A stretch of 36,115 nucleotides of DNA from Candidatus Epulonipiscium sp. (GCA_012521175.1 JAAYMW010000154.1:1-36115), one strand, 5' to 3'. Shown: positions 20,170 through 30,264, counted from the first letter of the stretch. The notes: a model not told the origin generated them from the sequence alone. Program-made: numbers and translations.

Positions 20170-20248
20170 AGTTTCTATTGGAGACCTTTCTAAAAATATT
20201 TTTACATCTTATCAGGCCAATTTGAAGATCTATTACCGATATTTAATT

Positions 20249-20288
20249 ATTATAAAGCAAATCAATGTACTATTCAAGAAAGCGCTTT
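20249..20288 (-). promoter_or_regulatory. Predicted yesMN-type promoter with adjacent cre-like site
   Basis: Minus strand TTGAAT-17 nt-TATAAT (20277 to 20249), AAAGCGCTTT palindrome at 20279-20288 immediately upstream of the -35. Confidence 0.55.
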
Positions 20289-20298
20289 ACTCAACACT

Positions 20299-22407
20299 TT
20301 AGAGTCTTATAGGAACAATAACAGGTTCTTTTTTAGTTAACTCGATGCTTCTCTCATCCGCTCCTGAAACACCGATATATAAGATAAACTTTTTGCTATC
20401 TAAAATTCTTTCTCCTTCATCATTAACAACCTTTAATGCCTCAAAAGGAATCGTCATATGGATTTCTTTTGCTTCTCCAGGATTTAGGAAAATTCTCTTA
20501 AAGCCACACAAACTGGTATTTCTCACTGCATATTGAGATTCTTCATCTTTAATATAAACTTGTATAACGTCTTCTGTCCCAACTTTTCCTCTGTTCTTTG
20601 CCGACACCTTTATTTTTATATCTTCATTGAGTTTTACCTCTTCTTCTAAAACTGCATCCGTACAAATAACGTCACCATAAGTTAGGCCGTATCCAAATGG
20701 ATATAATGGTTTTTCTTCAATATAACGATAAGTTCTGTTTCTCATGGAGTAATCCGTAAAATCCGGTAAATTATCAAGGGATGCATAAAAGGTTATAGGC
20801 AATTTCCCTGATGGAGAAGTCTTGCCAAAGAGTATATCTGCTATTGCCTTTCCTCCTCTTGCTCCCGGATACCAGCCCATTAAAATGCCATTACAATGTT
20901 CCTCGGCATAACTTAAATTAAGTGCACTTCCAGCGAGAATACACAGAATAACAGGCTTTCCTACTGCCACGATTTTCTCTAAAAGTTTTCTTTGCACTTC
21001 CGGCAATTCTAAATCTTTCTTATCTCCTGATCCTACATTATTGCCCTCGTCCAACTCTTCTCCTTCTATGGTTTCATCCAATCCAAGGCATAAGATCACG
21101 ATATCACTGTGTTCAGCAACGGTTACTGCTTCCATCAGTCTGTCATGGGCGTATGCCAAAGGTTCCGTTCTGTCTTTTACCAGTTCGCAACCCTTGGAGT
21201 ATAGAACTCTTACCTCATCTCCTACTTCGTCCTGAATCCCTTCTAAGACGGTAATGTATCTGGAGGATGTACCATAGTAATTTCCTTTTAATGCGAGTCT
21301 GCTGTTGGCATTAGGTCCAATGACACCGATGGTTTTAACTTTGCTTTTATCGATTGGCAAAATACCATCATTCTTTAAGAGCACTACGCTCTTTCTTGTC
21401 GCTTCAACGGCTAATTCTATATGTTCTTTGCATTCTACCACTTCATAAGGAATATTATCGAATTCACTGCCTTCAAATAAACCTAATTTAAATCTTGTTG
21501 TAAATAATCTTTCTGCCGCCCGTGTAATATGTTCTTCTGTGATAAGGCCTTCTTGTAAAGCCTGAAGTAAAACAAGATACATGTTTCCACAGTTTAAATC
21601 ACATCCTGCATCAATCGCTAAAGCTGCAGACTCCTGGGGTGTACTGGTTACCATATGATGCATATGAAAATCTTTAATCGCCCAACAGTCCGATACAACA
21701 TGACCGTCAAAACCCCATTTGTTTCTTAAAATATCCCGTAGAAGAAAATAACTTCCACAGCAAGGTTCTCCATTGGTTCTATTATACGCCCCCATAACGG
21801 CCTCTACTTTTCCTTCTTTAACACAGGCTTCAAAAGCCGGGAGATAAGTTTCCCATAAATCTTTTGGGCTAACCTCTGCATTAAATTCATGGCGTAAATC
21901 TTCGGGACCACTGTGTACTGCAAAATGTTTCGCACAGGCAGCAGATTTTAATACTTCTCCTTCTCCCTGAAGTCCTTTTATAAAGGCAACGCCTAATCTG
22001 GCAGACAGAAAGGGATCTTCACCATAGGTTTCATGGCCTCTGCCCCAGCGGGGATCGCGAAAAATATTGACATTCGGAGACCAGAAGGTTAAGCCTTTAT
22101 AGATGTCTCTGTCTTCATGCTTTGAACTTTCATTATACTTTGCTCTGCCTTCTTCTGCGATGGTATCTGCAACTTTTGTTAAAAACTCTTCATCAAATAT
22201 CGCTGCAAGACCAATCGCCTGAGGGAAACTGGTAGCTGTTCCTGCCCGAGCAACTCCATGAAGGGCTTCATTCCACCAGTTATAAGCTGGGATGCCTAGT
22301 CGTTTTATTGCTGGAGAATTATATGTTAATTGACTTGCCTTCTCTTCTAAAGTCATTTGAGCTACAAGTTCTTTTGCTTTCTTTTTGCATAATTCATGAA
22401 AATTCAT
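20299..22407 (-). CDS. Glycoside hydrolase family 3, beta-xylosidase/beta-glucosidase-like
   Basis: PAYNWWNEALHGVARAGTATSFPQAIGLAA, SPNVNIFRDPRWGRGHETYGEDP, VVSDCWAIKDFH nucleophile region, C-terminal fibronectin-III-like domain. Confidence 0.93.
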   Translation of the reverse strand: MNFHELCKKKAKELVAQMTLEEKASQLTYNSPAIKRLGIPAYNWWNEALHGVARAGTATSFPQAIGLAAIFDEEFLTKVADTIAEEGRAKYNESSKHEDRDIYKGLTFWSPNVNIFRDPRWGRGHETYGEDPFLSARLGVAFIKGLQGEGEVLKSAACAKHFAVHSGPEDLRHEFNAEVSPKDLWETYLPAFEACVKEGKVEAVMGAYNRTNGEPCCGSYFLLRDILRNKWGFDGHVVSDCWAIKDFHMHHMVTSTPQESAALAIDAGCDLNCGNMYLVLLQALQEGLITEEHITRAAERLFTTRFKLGLFEGSEFDNIPYEVVECKEHIELAVEATRKSVVLLKNDGILPIDKSKVKTIGVIGPNANSRLALKGNYYGTSSRYITVLEGIQDEVGDEVRVLYSKGCELVKDRTEPLAYAHDRLMEAVTVAEHSDIVILCLGLDETIEGEELDEGNNVGSGDKKDLELPEVQRKLLEKIVAVGKPVILCILAGSALNLSYAEEHCNGILMGWYPGARGGKAIADILFGKTSPSGKLPITFYASLDNLPDFTDYSMRNRTYRYIEEKPLYPFGYGLTYGDVICTDAVLEEEVKLNEDIKIKVSAKNRGKVGTEDVIQVYIKDEESQYAVRNTSLCGFKRIFLNPGEAKEIHMTIPFEALKVVNDEGERILDSKKFILYIGVSGADERSIELTKKEPVIVPIRL

Positions 22408-22419
22408 TGTTCTCCTCCT

Positions 22420-23259
22420 CTAACCTTTAATTGCTCCTGCCATTAGACTTTGTTGTATCTTTTTGCTCATAAAGCTGTAGGCTATCATTGTTGGGAAAGT
22501 CGCAATAACTAAAGCCGCTCCAATAGGACCCCAATCGGTTGTATAAGAACCGGATAAGGTTTGAATACCGACAGATAATGTTCTAAACTTTGAGTCACTA
22601 ATAAAAATAACTGCAAACATAAGCTCGTTCCATGCCTGTAAGAAAGTGAAAATAGCAATAGTGGATAGGGCAGGTTTCATAAGGGGCAAAATAATTCTAA
22701 AAAAGATGCCAAATACACCGGCTCCATCAATACATGCCGATTCTTCCAGTTCTTTTGGTATATTTTGAATAAATCCACTGCAAATTAAAATTGCCATAGC
22801 CAGGGCAAATGCTGTATAAGGTACAATTAAGGCCTGATAGGAATTGGTCATTTTCAAATTACGTAAAATGATAAATATCGGTAATATAGCTGCATGAATA
22901 GGCACAGTAAGCCCTAACATAAAGATACTGTTAACTAAATCTCTTCCTTTCCATATCAGTCTGTTTAAGGCATAACTGGCCATTAGAGCAAACACGGTTG
23001 TAAAAACAATCGTAAGGCCTGTCACAATAATACTATTTATAAAGTATAAGCCCATATTCCCTGTAGTTAAAGCAGCTGTATAGTTAGACCATAACCAATT
23101 ACGTGGAAGTCCGATAACATTTTCACCGAAAATTTCTCTATTATCTTTAAGGGAAAAGGTAAACATCCAATACAAAGGGAAAAGGTTGATAAGCGCCCAT
23201 ATTATTAATATGGTATACGTTATAGTACTTTTTAATTTTGCTGTTAAAGAATTTTCCAT
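22420..23259 (-). CDS. Carbohydrate ABC transporter permease (MalG/AraQ-like)
   Basis: EESACIDGAGVFGIFFRIILPLMKPALSTI EAA motif, 6-TM profile. Confidence 0.92.
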   Translation of the reverse strand: MENSLTAKLKSTITYTILIIWALINLFPLYWMFTFSLKDNREIFGENVIGLPRNWLWSNYTAALTTGNMGLYFINSIIVTGLTIVFTTVFALMASYALNRLIWKGRDLVNSIFMLGLTVPIHAAILPIFIILRNLKMTNSYQALIVPYTAFALAMAILICSGFIQNIPKELEESACIDGAGVFGIFFRIILPLMKPALSTIAIFTFLQAWNELMFAVIFISDSKFRTLSVGIQTLSGSYTTDWGPIGAALVIATFPTMIAYSFMSKKIQQSLMAGAIKG

Positions 23260-24141
23260 CTAGTCCACCTCTGCTTTAAAGAATTTCTGAATCGTTATGG
23301 CAAAGAAGAAGCACAAGAAAATAATAAATATTGCAATAGCACTGCCAAGTCCATATAAATTACGGTCAAAAATCATAGATACCATCAGTGTACTTGGTAC
23401 TTCACTGGCATGGGCAGGTCCACCGTTGGTTAAAACATAGATTAAGTCAAACGCTTTTAAAGAACCAGTAACCGCAAAGATTACAGAAATTTTTATAACC
23501 GGCTTAAGAATCGGAATAATAATATGCCGTGCAATCTGCCATTCTGTTGCACCATCAATCTTTGCTGCTTCCCTAAATTCAGGAGAAATCGATTTGATTC
23601 CTGCATACATAAGAAGCATATGGTATCCCACATACTGCCATAAAATCGGAATAAACACGGAAAGCAATGCCGTTTTTTGATTTCCTAACCAGGGCTTCGC
23701 CAAATGATCCAGTCCCATGGCTCTTAAGGCCACGTTCACAATTCCATAGTCAGGATTATATATTTTCATCCATAATTGTCCTATTACGACCGTTGAAATT
23801 AATACAGGAATAAAAAAGACAGAAACAAAAAATCTTTCACCTTTAACTCCTTTAGACAGGAGCAAAGCCAGGCCCAGGGATATAGGGAGCTGTATAAATA
23901 CGGATAATACTGCAAGTATCAGAGCATTGCCTATGGTTTTCGGGAATCCTACTGACTTGCTTGTAAATAAATCCATGTAATTTTTAAGCCCTATAAACAC
24001 TCCTTTGTTAATCCCATCCCATTTTAATAAGCTGTAATAGGACGACATAAAGATGGGTAATATGATGATGGCTGTAAATAATAGGGCTGCGGGGAAAATA
24101 AATAAAAAAATGGCTAATTTATTTTTTCTTACAGAATCCAT
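23260..24141 (-). CDS. Carbohydrate ABC transporter permease (MalF/LacF-like)
   Basis: EFREAAKIDGATEWQIARHIIIPILKPVI EAA motif, LTNGGPAHASEV. Confidence 0.92.
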   Translation of the reverse strand: MDSVRKNKLAIFLFIFPAALLFTAIIILPIFMSSYYSLLKWDGINKGVFIGLKNYMDLFTSKSVGFPKTIGNALILAVLSVFIQLPISLGLALLLSKGVKGERFFVSVFFIPVLISTVVIGQLWMKIYNPDYGIVNVALRAMGLDHLAKPWLGNQKTALLSVFIPILWQYVGYHMLLMYAGIKSISPEFREAAKIDGATEWQIARHIIIPILKPVIKISVIFAVTGSLKAFDLIYVLTNGGPAHASEVPSTLMVSMIFDRNLYGLGSAIAIFIIFLCFFFAITIQKFFKAEVD

Positions 24142-24187
24142 TTTCTGCCTCCTTCTAAGATGCCTTATTTAAAAAGAATAAAAGAAC

Positions 24188-24241
24188 GAAAACCTTTCTA
24201 AACAAATACTGAAGAACTATGCATTTGCTAGAAAGGTTTTC
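24188..24241 (-). repeat. 13-bp perfect inverted repeat between binding-protein and permease genes
   Basis: GAAAACCTTTCTA (24188-24200) and TAGAAAGGTTTTC (24229-24241). Confidence 0.8.
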
Positions 24242-24252
24242 TATTTTACCTA

Positions 24253-25578
24253 TTATTGCTCAAGTTGGTTTGCCATTGCTTCAGCAAATTCTTCCGGAGA
24301 TATATTGCCCATATAAAGTTCTTGTAATAATGCCAAATATTCTCCTGCGTCTTCTGCTTCCATTAAAGTATCGTACCAGATTGTAAAGGAAGTTGCTTCA
24401 GATGCAAAATTAGCTATCTTCTTAGTAATCGGATTTACTGAACTATCATCATAATCAATTTTCCATGCAGCAATTCCTGCACCATCAAGATAAGCATATT
24501 TTGAAATACTTTTTGCAAGTTCGAATGCTGCTTTAGCTGCTATATCCTTATGAGGTGTAGATGCATTTACCATAAAGGAATCAGTTGCTCCGCCCATAAA
24601 GTCAGTTGCTTTTCCATTTCCGCCTACTGCTGGGAATTGGAATACATCAAAGTCTTCCGGATTTTCTGGATCTGTTTGAAGAGAACCTGCCATCCAGCTT
24701 CCTGTAATGAACATTGCAACGTCGCCATTATAGAACATCGCACTAGCTTCGTCGTTGGATAATCCTGCAGCGCCTTCTGGATATACACCTAAATCAATTA
24801 ATTCTCTCAGTTTTGCAGAAGCTGCGATAAAATCAGGATCATTATAAGTTTGCCCGGATTTTGTAAGTGCTGCTGCTACTTTTTCAGGACCTGCAGATTT
24901 TAATACTAAATTGTCATGAGTCATAGCAATTACCCATGTATCTTTTGCACTGATACCAATTGGAGTGATGCCTTTTTCTTTTAAAGTTTTGCAAACTGCA
25001 ATAAATTCATCCCAATTGGTTGGAACTTGAAGACCATTTTCTTCAAATATCTTTTTATTGTAGAAAACTGCAGATAATGGTGTTGTATAAGTAGCACCAT
25101 ATAATTTTCCATCAAATCTTACATTGGTAAGCGCTGCTTCTGGTAATTCATCTTGATAAGCTCCAAAATAATCATCAAGAGGCAATACCTTTCCTGATTC
25201 TACAAAAGGCTTAGAGAATCCTCCACCCCAAGTATAGAAAATATCAGGAAGTTCGTTTGCAGCAACTGCTGATTTGATTTTTGTTTTGTAGGATTGATTT
25301 TCAAAAGTTTCATGTACAATTTTTACACCTGGATTTGCTGCTTCAAAATCCGCTATTGCTTTGGTATAAGCTGGATGGAATGCATCACTTTCAGTAGCAA
25401 TACTCCAAAGTGTTAATGTAATTTCCTCCGTTGAACCATTGGATGTCGAGCTATTGGATGTTTCAGTGTTTGTTTCATTGGTTTGAGTGTTTTCTTGCTT
25501 TGCGCCACATCCAACAGCAAGGGATGCAGCCATCATAATGCACAATAATAAACTCAAAATTTTCTTTTTCATAATCAC
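24253..25578 (-). CDS. Extracellular sugar-binding lipoprotein (ABC importer)
   Basis: Lipoprotein signal SLAVGCGAK, SBP_bac_1 features (ITLTLWSIATESDAFHPAYTKAIADFEAANPGVKI, FYNGDVAMFITGSW). Confidence 0.93.
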   Translation of the reverse strand: MIMKKKILSLLLCIMMAASLAVGCGAKQENTQTNETNTETSNSSTSNGSTEEITLTLWSIATESDAFHPAYTKAIADFEAANPGVKIVHETFENQSYKTKIKSAVAANELPDIFYTWGGGFSKPFVESGKVLPLDDYFGAYQDELPEAALTNVRFDGKLYGATYTTPLSAVFYNKKIFEENGLQVPTNWDEFIAVCKTLKEKGITPIGISAKDTWVIAMTHDNLVLKSAGPEKVAAALTKSGQTYNDPDFIAASAKLRELIDLGVYPEGAAGLSNDEASAMFYNGDVAMFITGSWMAGSLQTDPENPEDFDVFQFPAVGGNGKATDFMGGATDSFMVNASTPHKDIAAKAAFELAKSISKYAYLDGAGIAAWKIDYDDSSVNPITKKIANFASEATSFTIWYDTLMEAEDAGEYLALLQELYMGNISPEEFAEAMANQLEQ

Positions 25579-25755
25579 TTTCCCCCCTGAATTTAATTTA
25601 CGATTTGATTATACTCGTTAATAATGCACATTCGAACGGATAATTTTTACTTGTATATGTAATATTTTTATCTATAACCTATAATTTTTTATTAGAAATT
25701 CAGTATAATTTTTATTTCTTTTGTTTTTCTTTAGTGTATTTCTTACTAAAAAAAC

Positions 25756-25787
25756 TCCTTTTAGATAAAGTCTTTTATCTAAAAGGA
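25756..25787. terminator. Hairpin terminator
   Basis: TCCTTTTAGATAA-N6-TTATCTAAAAGGA followed by a T-run on the minus strand. Confidence 0.8.
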
Positions 25788-25804
25788 TATTTGAAAACGA
25801 GGGT

Positions 25805-26233
25805 TTATCTTTTCACTTTGTTCTTATGACTTTCTAAGATCTTTTCTTTTATCTTATCTGCTTGTTCCTGGGTAATGATTTTTTCTTTTACTAATTCATC
25901 AAAGTAATTTCTTTTTTCTAATTTCTTTTGCTCAAAATAAGCTCTACGTTCTTCTTTTGTCATTTTTCTGATTTTATCCTTCTCTTGCTTTATCTTTTCT
26001 TCATATTTCTTATTGAACATTTTCCACTTATCCGCTTGTTCCTGTGTAATAATTCCCTGCTCTACCCATTTTTCAACGTTACATCTGTAAAATTTTCTAT
26101 GAGGCTTCTTTACAGATTCTCTTGTAATCGATTGAGCCTCTGGACTAATTTTATTTGTTTCTAATGCAAATACACTAAAACTTGAAGAAAGAAGTAAACT
26201 TGCTGCAACAGCTGTGGCGAGTAGTCTATTCAA
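25805..26233 (-). CDS. Small secreted charged protein with repeated IITQEQADK motif (YckD/DUF2680-like)
   Basis: Signal peptide; VEQGIITQEQADKWK and VKEKIITQEQADKIK repeats; RBS AAAGGAGG. Confidence 0.75.
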   Translation of the reverse strand: MNRLLATAVAASLLLSSSFSVFALETNKISPEAQSITRESVKKPHRKFYRCNVEKWVEQGIITQEQADKWKMFNKKYEEKIKQEKDKIRKMTKEERRAYFEQKKLEKRNYFDELVKEKIITQEQADKIKEKILESHKNKVKR

Positions 26234-26355
26234 TAGACATCCTCCTTTCTTCTCTTAATGTATTGCAGTTATAGTATACCCAATAATTATTACAGATTTA
26301 TTACAATCGGTTTAATGCATTATTTGCATTGGAAAAATTTTTAAAATAATCAAGC

Positions 26356-26386
26356 AAAAAAGGCTGATAAATATCAGCCTTTTTTT
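26356..26386. terminator. Rho-independent terminator of the GntR/TCA operon
   Basis: AAAAAAGGCTGAT-aa-ATATCAGCCTTTTTTT. Confidence 0.85.
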
Positions 26387-27045
26387 AAATACTTCATCAT
26401 ATTTTCCTTAACATTTTTAACATGAAGATTGGTAAGTCTTTCTGCTTCTTCAGGATTTTTGTTTTTGATTGCTTCTAAGATAGCCTTATGTTCTTCGGTT
26501 GACTTTTGTGCACGGCCAGGCGTCGCAATAGACTGCATCCTTACTTTTTGTGCATAGTGATGAAAGTCGGATAATATATGTTTTAATGGCTTACTGTTAG
26601 AGGCTTCATAGATAACTTCATGGAAGCTTGAATCTAATTCATGTAAATGTTCCATATTATTTTTTTCTGTATAAAACTCTGTCAGTTCTATGATTTCTTC
26701 TAACTGCTTTAACTGTTCATCCGTTATTTTTAAAGCCGCCCATCTGGCTGCTAACCCCTCAATCAAGGAACGTATTTCATAAATATCTATAATATCCTGT
26801 TTGCTAATCCCTGAAACCACTGTTCCTTTATTTGGAATAGAAGTAACAAGACCTTCTAACTCTAATTGCTTAAGTGCTTCTCTTACAGGCGTACGACTTA
26901 CGCCTAATGTTTGTGAAATTGCCACTTCCGTTAAAGGTTCTCCAACTTCATATTTTCCTTCTAATATATCTTCCCTTATTTTGTGAAAGACTAAACCTCT
27001 CAGCGAGGATTTATCACTCGCTTCTTTTTGAAGATCAAAATTCAC
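26374..27045 (-). CDS. GntR family transcriptional regulator (FadR/FCD subfamily)
   Basis: GntR wHTH (GEPLTEVAISQTLGVSRTPVREALKQLELEGLV), FCD domain. Confidence 0.94.
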   Translation of the reverse strand: MNFDLQKEASDKSSLRGLVFHKIREDILEGKYEVGEPLTEVAISQTLGVSRTPVREALKQLELEGLVTSIPNKGTVVSGISKQDIIDIYEIRSLIEGLAARWAALKITDEQLKQLEEIIELTEFYTEKNNMEHLHELDSSFHEVIYEASNSKPLKHILSDFHHYAQKVRMQSIATPGRAQKSTEEHKAILEAIKNKNPEEAERLTNLHVKNVKENMMKYLKKG

Positions 27046-27132
27046 CGTAATCCTCCTTTATCCACTTACAACATTTTGCTCTAAGAATCACGTTATCTTT
27101 GAAATGGACAATATTTTCAAAGGAGGCATTCA

Positions 27133-28293
27133 TTATAAAGATTGAATGGTTTCCATAACATAGTCAGCAAATTCCTGATTGGTAGCACCTGTATCTCTTC
27201 CTGTGATGACTAATTTTTTCTCCGTACGGGTGCAGATATCCATTGCTTTGTCCAGTTTCTTTGATTCTTCCACGTATCCGATATGGGAAAGAAGCATGGA
27301 AGCCGCACGAATAATGCTGCTTGGGTCTGCATACTTAGCTCTTCCTTCTTCCACCATTCTGGGTGCTGAGCCGTGAATGGCTTCAAACATAGCATATCTC
27401 TTTCCAATATTCGCACTTCCTGCTGTACCGACTCCTCCCTGGAATTCCGCAGCTTCATCGGTTAAAATATCTCCATAAAGGTTTGGAAGCACAATAACCT
27501 GGAACTGTGTTCTTCGCTTCTCATCCACTAATTTTGCCGTCATAATATCGATATACCAGTCATCCACTTCGATTTCCGGGTAATCTTTAGCAATTTCCTT
27601 ACAAATGTTAAGGAATTTCCCATCCGTTGTTTTTACAACATTCGCCTTTGTTACAATGGTTACTTTCTTCTTTCCATTGGCTCTTGCATAATCAAAGGCT
27701 GCTCTTGCAATTCTTTCAATCCCTTGAGTTGTCATTACTTTAAAGTCAAAGGCAATATCTTCATTGATATGGAACCCTTTAGAACCAAGAACATAAGCAC
27801 CTTCTGTATTTTCTCTGAAGAAAGTCCAGTCAATACCCTGTTCAGGTACTCTTACAGGACGCACATTGGCAAAAAGATCTAATTCTTTTCGCATTGCCAC
27901 ATTGGCACTTTCAATATTTGGCCATGGATCTCCGGCTCTTGGCGTTGTTGTAGGACCTTTTAAAATGACATGGCATTCTTTAAGTTCTTCTAAAACATCA
28001 TCAGGAATTGCTTTATTCACCTTTGCTCTATTTTCAATGGTTAAACCGTCTATTACTTTAAAACGAACTTTTCCTCTCTCTACTTCATCCTTTAGAAGAA
28101 ACTCCAGGATTCTTTGAGCCTGAGCTGTAATAGCAGGACCAATTCCATCTCCTCCAACGATACCTATAACAATTTCATCCAGTTCGCTGTAATTGATAAA
28201 GTCTCCCTGACTTTTCATCATCTCAACTCTTTTTAGCTGTTCTTCTACGAGTTTCCCAAATTTCTCTTTAGCTTCTTGAATAATGTTATCCAT
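27133..28293 (-). CDS. Isocitrate dehydrogenase (isocitrate/isopropylmalate DH family)
   Basis: VGGDGIGPAITAQ, FRENTEGAYVLGSKG, LPNLYGDILTDEAAEFQGGVGTAGSANIG, EAIHGSAPRM. Confidence 0.92.
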   Translation of the reverse strand: MDNIIQEAKEKFGKLVEEQLKRVEMMKSQGDFINYSELDEIVIGIVGGDGIGPAITAQAQRILEFLLKDEVERGKVRFKVIDGLTIENRAKVNKAIPDDVLEELKECHVILKGPTTTPRAGDPWPNIESANVAMRKELDLFANVRPVRVPEQGIDWTFFRENTEGAYVLGSKGFHINEDIAFDFKVMTTQGIERIARAAFDYARANGKKKVTIVTKANVVKTTDGKFLNICKEIAKDYPEIEVDDWYIDIMTAKLVDEKRRTQFQVIVLPNLYGDILTDEAAEFQGGVGTAGSANIGKRYAMFEAIHGSAPRMVEEGRAKYADPSSIIRAASMLLSHIGYVEESKKLDKAMDICTRTEKKLVITGRDTGATNQEFADYVMETIQSL

Positions 28294-28308
28294 CTATGAC
28301 ACTCCCCT

Positions 28309-30249
28309 TTATTTACCTTCTGCAGCATTTTGGTGTTTAATGAGGTTAATTTTTCCTCCTAAAAGAAGCATTTGTCTTTCTCTTTCAGAAACATCCAAAG
28401 ACATTTCATACTCTGTATTTTGAGTTTTGTTCTTTACAATAACCGTATTGCCGCTTTTAACCTGGTCTATTGCATTTTCTATTTCAAGCTCATCAAACTC
28501 TTGTATTTTATCATAATCTTCAGGATTCTTAAAGGTTAAAGTTAAAATCCCTGAGTTGATCAGGTTTGCCTTATGAATACGCGCAAAGCTCTTTACAAGC
28601 ACTGCTTTAACTCCCAGATATAATGGAGCTAAGGCTGCATGTTCTCTTGAAGAACCTTGACCATAGTTTTCTCCCCCTACAATAAATCCTCCATTGTTTT
28701 CTTTTGCTCTTTTGGGGAAGTCTGAATTACATGGTGTTAAGCAGTATTCAGCCAGATAAGGAATATTGGATCTAAAAGGCAGAAGCTTCGCATTAGAAGG
28801 CATAATATGGTCAGTTGTAATATTGTCTTCAACTTTTATTAAGACTTTTCCGGATACTTCTTCTTTTAATTCAGTGTTGATTGGGAATGGTTTAATATTA
28901 GGACCTTGAATCACTTCTACAGTGGATGGATCTTCTGCCGGAGGTATAATCATATTGTCATCAATCATAAATTCTTCAGGCATCTCTACGTTAATGTTTT
29001 CTTCAAAAGTTCTTGGATCTGTAAGCTTTCCTGTAATCGCACTCACTGCTGCTGTTTCAGGACTTACCAGATATACTCCTGCAGATACGGTACCACAGCG
29101 TCCTTTAAAGTTTCTGTTAAAGGTACGAAGGGACACTGCATTGGTTGCTGGAGCCTGGCCCATACCAATACAAGGACCACAGCCAGATTCTAAGATTCTT
29201 GCCCCGGCAGCAATTAAATCTGCCAATGCCCCATTGGCAGCAAGCATCGTTAATACTTGTTTTGACCCCGGTGCAATCACTAAGCTTACATCCGGATGAA
29301 CCGTTCTTCCTTTTAATATCTTAGCCACCTTCATTAAGTCCATATAAGAGCTGTTGGTACAGCTTCCAATCGCTACCTGATCTACTTTAATACCTTCAAG
29401 CTCTTTAACATCTTTAACATTATCAGGACTGTGGGGTGCAGCAGTTAAAGGCTCAATCTCTGATAAATTAATTTCAATCACTTCATCATATTCTGCATCT
29501 TCATCGGGCTTTAATTCTACCCATACATCTTCTCTTTTTTGTGCTTTTAAGAAAGCTCTTGTTATTTCATCGCTGGGGAATATGGAAGTTGTTGCACCAA
29601 GTTCCGCTCCCATGTTTGTAATGGTTGCTCTTTCAGGAACTGAAAGATTTTTAATACCATCTCCAGTGTATTCAAGAACTTTTCCTACGCCGCCCTTTAC
29701 AGTAAGTCTTCTTAATACTTCCAGAATAATATCCTTGGCAGTTACAAAAGGTTTAAGAGAGCCTGTAAGTTTTACGTTAACGACTTTAGGCATTGTAATA
29801 TAATAAGTTCCTCCACCCATAGCAACAGCAACATCAAGACCTCCTGCTCCAATAGCAATCATACCGATTCCGCCGCCGGTTGGAGTGTGGCTGTCTGAAC
29901 CAAGAAGAGTTTCTCCTGGCACACCAAATCGCTCTAAATGCACCTGGTGGCAGATACCATTTCCAGGTCTTGAAAAATAAATACCATGTTTATGGGCTAC
30001 AGTTTGGATATATTTATGGTCATCAGCATTCTCAAAACCTTGTTGAAGCATATTATGGTCTATATAGGCTACAGAACGTTTGGTTTTCACTCTGTCAATA
30101 TCCATCGCTTGAAATTGAAGATATGCCATGGTTCCTGTAGAATCCTGTGTAAGGGTTTGGTCAATACGAATACCGATTTCTTCACCGGGAATCATTTGAC
30201 CTTCAACTAAATGTGCTTTAAGTATTTTTTGAGTTAAATTTAATCCCAT
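28309..30249 (-). CDS. Aconitate hydratase
   Basis: LLGSDSHTPTGGGIGMIAIGAGGLDVA, IGSCTNSSYMDL, ESGCGPCIGMGQAP, YGQGSSREHAALAP. Confidence 0.95.
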   Translation of the reverse strand: MGLNLTQKILKAHLVEGQMIPGEEIGIRIDQTLTQDSTGTMAYLQFQAMDIDRVKTKRSVAYIDHNMLQQGFENADDHKYIQTVAHKHGIYFSRPGNGICHQVHLERFGVPGETLLGSDSHTPTGGGIGMIAIGAGGLDVAVAMGGGTYYITMPKVVNVKLTGSLKPFVTAKDIILEVLRRLTVKGGVGKVLEYTGDGIKNLSVPERATITNMGAELGATTSIFPSDEITRAFLKAQKREDVWVELKPDEDAEYDEVIEINLSEIEPLTAAPHSPDNVKDVKELEGIKVDQVAIGSCTNSSYMDLMKVAKILKGRTVHPDVSLVIAPGSKQVLTMLAANGALADLIAAGARILESGCGPCIGMGQAPATNAVSLRTFNRNFKGRCGTVSAGVYLVSPETAAVSAITGKLTDPRTFEENINVEMPEEFMIDDNMIIPPAEDPSTVEVIQGPNIKPFPINTELKEEVSGKVLIKVEDNITTDHIMPSNAKLLPFRSNIPYLAEYCLTPCNSDFPKRAKENNGGFIVGGENYGQGSSREHAALAPLYLGVKAVLVKSFARIHKANLINSGILTLTFKNPEDYDKIQEFDELEIENAIDQVKSGNTVIVKNKTQNTEYEMSLDVSERERQMLLLGGKINLIKHQNAAEGK

Positions 30250-30264
30250 CTTCCTTTTCTCCTT

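Noticed and set aside
27097-27122. CTTTGAAA-N10-TTTCAAAG inverted repeat between icd and the GntR gene
   Set aside because: Short stem without a T-run; could be a weak intercistronic hairpin but evidence is too thin.
27210-27458. 82-aa minus-strand ORF inside the isocitrate dehydrogenase gene
   Set aside because: Out-of-frame ORF within the conserved IDH sequence.
28906-30210. Several plus-strand ORFs of 70-125 aa antisense to the aconitase gene
   Set aside because: They lie entirely opposite a strongly conserved CDS, have no recognisable domains and no convincing RBS; typical shadow ORFs.
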